This document shows positions 14,288 to 15,976 of a stretch of DNA of 15,976 bases, piece after piece. The notes beneath the pieces are model-generated. The model saw only the letters and a program-made list of their open reading frames with translations. It was not told where the DNA came from and searched no databases. The first letter of the stretch is position 1, and each line of letters starts with the position of its first letter. Origin of the DNA: Bacillota bacterium (lineage in GTDB: Bacteria > Eremiobacterota > SpSt-956 > JAKJGF01); assembly GCA_029555925.1 (NCBI GenBank), contig JAKPQU010000155.1:1-15976 (forward strand), given 5' to 3'. The position numbers and the translations under genes are program-made.

Positions 14288-15976
14288 TCATCTCTGTTCT
14301 AACATTCTGATAGCATTCTTAAGAGCACCTGTAACTTCTTCGTCACCTTCAATATTTAAAGCATCTTTTAAAGGAACAATGGCTCTTCTGTCGCCTATAT
14401 AAAGAAGAGCATTGGCTGCCTCAAGTCTTACATATTTATAATCATCTTTCAAAGCTTTAATAAGCACGTCAAGGGCACGGCTATCACCCAGACTGCCAAG
14501 AGATATGGCTCCATTCATACGAACCTGAATATCACTGTCATCCATGGCAGAAATCAAATCAGGTACTACATCTTTATTGCCCATATATCCAAGGGCTTTA
14601 ACGGCACATGCCCGTATGACAGGAGAATTTGAACTGAGATTTTTCACTACCGTATCATGCGCAGGTTTCCCTATATGTGCAAGAGCATAAACAGCATTAA
14701 TTCTGGAAAGAGAATCATATTCATCAACACTCTGACTTATAGGTTCTACGGCTCTCTCATCGCCTATATTGCCAAGAGCCGTAATGGCATAGGCTCTGAC
14801 ATATCTGTCATCATCCTTTAAAGCTTCAATAAGAGGTTCTACTGCACTGTTATCTCCAATACGGATAAGAACTTTTGCGGCACCCTGTCTCACAGTATTA
14901 TCCTTATCCTTCAGAAGTTCAATCATAGATGCAATAGCTGGTTTCCCCACATGGGCAAGACTGTTTATTACATAAAAATTTATAAAAGCATGTTCTGTTC
15001 TCAGAAGTTTTATCAGAGGTCCTATGGAAGGCTCCCCTATTTTTCCGAGAGCTCTGACGGCAGCCGACTGTACAGCCTGTTTTTTATCATATAATCTCTT
15101 TACAAGAGGTTCCACTGCTCTCGGATCACCTGTATTTCCCAGGGCTTTTACTGCTTCAAGCCTGACCGTATCATCTTTATCTTCCAGAACAGACAACAGA
15201 GGTTCCACTACTTCTTCTCTTTCTGTAACACCGAGAACAGAGGCAGCAGATGCTCTGACTACAGGATTTGAAGAATTCAGCAATAGAATAACAGAATCCG
15301 GATTATCAACCTTCTTCATAACATTCAGTGCATTCAGTATGGCAAGACTGACCCTTTCTCTATCCATATTCAATGACTTTGTTAAAAAAGGGATAGCAGA
15401 AGGATCATTTATGACTTTCAAGCTTTCCACAGCAGAGATCGTGACCGAATCACTGTATGAACCATCAAGCAGTGTACAGAGAAAAGGAACTGCACCTTTA
15501 TTTCCAATAGAGCCAAGAGCGGCAGCAGAAGCAATCTTTACCGGATCATCATCATTCAATAAAGCATTGCACAGACAGGGAACGGCTTTATTATCACCTA
15601 TTGAACCCAGTACCTCCGCTATAAAGGCTTTGTTTTTGACTGTACCATCATTCATATGAAGAATAAGTGTATCAACAGCAGGTTCTCCAATACGTACAAG
15701 AGCATTCTTTGCATTTTCATAACTGCTGTCATAGAGGTCCAGCGTGTGTATAAGAGGATCTATAGCCCTTGTATCGCCAATAAAGCCAAGGGCATCACAT
15801 GCTCCTTCTCTTACTTTTTCCCTGCCAGAGGTAAGGCAAAAAATGAGAGCTTCCACAGAAGGTATTCCTATACGGCTCAGTGCTTCTATGGAATGGAGTC
15901 TCACAAGAACATGTTCATCACCAAGGGATGTACATAATATATCTATAGAAGAAGTATCACCTATAAGGCCAAGAGC
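14288..15976 (-). CDS. HEAT-repeat (PBS-lyase type) protein, 5' end beyond the window
   Basis: At least 562 residues, made of 31-residue HEAT-like repeats (pattern A..ALG.IGD..AV.PL...L.D.D..VR). About 17 to 18 copies run from end to end, with no other domain, signal peptide or membrane segment visible. A GTG at 15904 could be read as a start, but the frame stays open for 24 more codons to the window edge. Those codons encode another canonical repeat (ALGLIGD...), so the real start is outside and the gene is partial. Repeats of this type form superhelical protein-binding solenoids; enzymatic PBS-lyase activity is not implied. The stop lies 82 bases before the TTG of the membrane kinase gene, with the perfect hairpin between them. 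A scaffold or regulatory partner of that kinase is a reasonable inference from position only. Confidence 0.9.
   Translation of the reverse strand, partial: ALGLIGDTSSIDILCTSLGDEHVLVRLHSIEALSRIGIPSVEALIFCLTSGREKVREGACDALGFIGDTRAIDPLIHTLDLYDSSYENAKNALVRIGEPAVDTLILHMNDGTVKNKAFIAEVLGSIGDNKAVPCLCNALLNDDDPVKIASAAALGSIGNKGAVPFLCTLLDGSYSDSVTISAVESLKVINDPSAIPFLTKSLNMDRERVSLAILNALNVMKKVDNPDSVILLLNSSNPVVRASAASVLGVTEREEVVEPLLSVLEDKDDTVRLEAVKALGNTGDPRAVEPLVKRLYDKKQAVQSAAVRALGKIGEPSIGPLIKLLRTEHAFINFYVINSLAHVGKPAIASMIELLKDKDNTVRQGAAKVLIRIGDNSAVEPLIEALKDDDRYVRAYAITALGNIGDERAVEPISQSVDEYDSLSRINAVYALAHIGKPAHDTVVKNLSSNSPVIRACAVKALGYMGNKDVVPDLISAMDDSDIQVRMNGAISLGSLGDSRALDVLIKALKDDYKYVRLEAANALLYIGDRRAIVPLKDALNIEGDEEVTGALKNAIRMLEQR

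Noticed and set aside
15024..15659. 211-residue plus-strand frame opposite the HEAT-repeat gene
   Set aside because: Its periodic Ser/Thr/Ala content is the complement of the HEAT repeats; the minus-strand frame is clearly coding.
15902..15904. GTG as the true start of the HEAT-repeat gene
   Set aside because: The frame continues upstream to the window edge and encodes a further canonical HEAT repeat, so the gene is cut by the window.

Overview
The window is AT-rich bacterial DNA. It carries strong Shine-Dalgarno sites (one reads GAGGTGAT, close to a full anti-SD match), ATG/GTG/TTG starts and recognisable TTGACA/TATAAT-type promoters. The gene set is two eukaryote-like Ser/Thr kinases, long TPR and HEAT-repeat proteins, a PAS/GAF sensor without a kinase, a periplasmic PBP4-type enzyme and an Amj-type flippase. 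This suggests a free-living, signalling-rich, cell-walled bacterium from a deep or poorly cultivated lineage. I cannot name the phylum from sequence alone. No tRNA, rRNA, CRISPR array, transposase or phage gene was seen.

Layout. Positions 1-390 are non-coding and hold a promoter and a heptamer hairpin. 391-2064 (+) encodes a double-length Amj (DUF2837) membrane protein. It converges on a minus-strand group: a zinc ribbon/Ser-Thr kinase/TPR protein (9180-6334), its kinase-less TPR paralogue (6282-4366), and a PAS-GAF-PAS-PAS protein (4263-2107) with its own promoter. Upstream on the minus strand is a PBP4-type D-Ala-D-Ala carboxypeptidase (10906-9458), divergent from an ATP-grasp gene (11156-12133, +). 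The right third is a minus-strand cluster: a HEAT-repeat protein running off the window edge (15976-14288), a membrane-anchored Ser/Thr kinase with a DFT motif (14205-12883), and a small glycine-rich protein (12775-12200).

How the genes may work together. Two cell-wall functions (lipid II flipping, peptidoglycan trimming) sit beside two kinase loci. Each locus pairs a kinase with a helical-repeat protein-interaction platform, TPR in one and HEAT in the other. Functional coupling is inferred from proximity only.

The most unusual signal is non-coding. Most intergenic spacers carry degenerate tandem repeats with a strict 7-base period (core GTRA or its complement) folded into inverted repeats. 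There are at least four sequence variants. The CGTTACG variant occurs three times, each time 14-26 bases upstream of a start codon and with the same polarity relative to the gene. A second oddity is a 63-bp tandem duplication across the convergent ATP-grasp/small-protein junction. Its two copies differ only by transitions and still read as the same C-terminal peptide frame.
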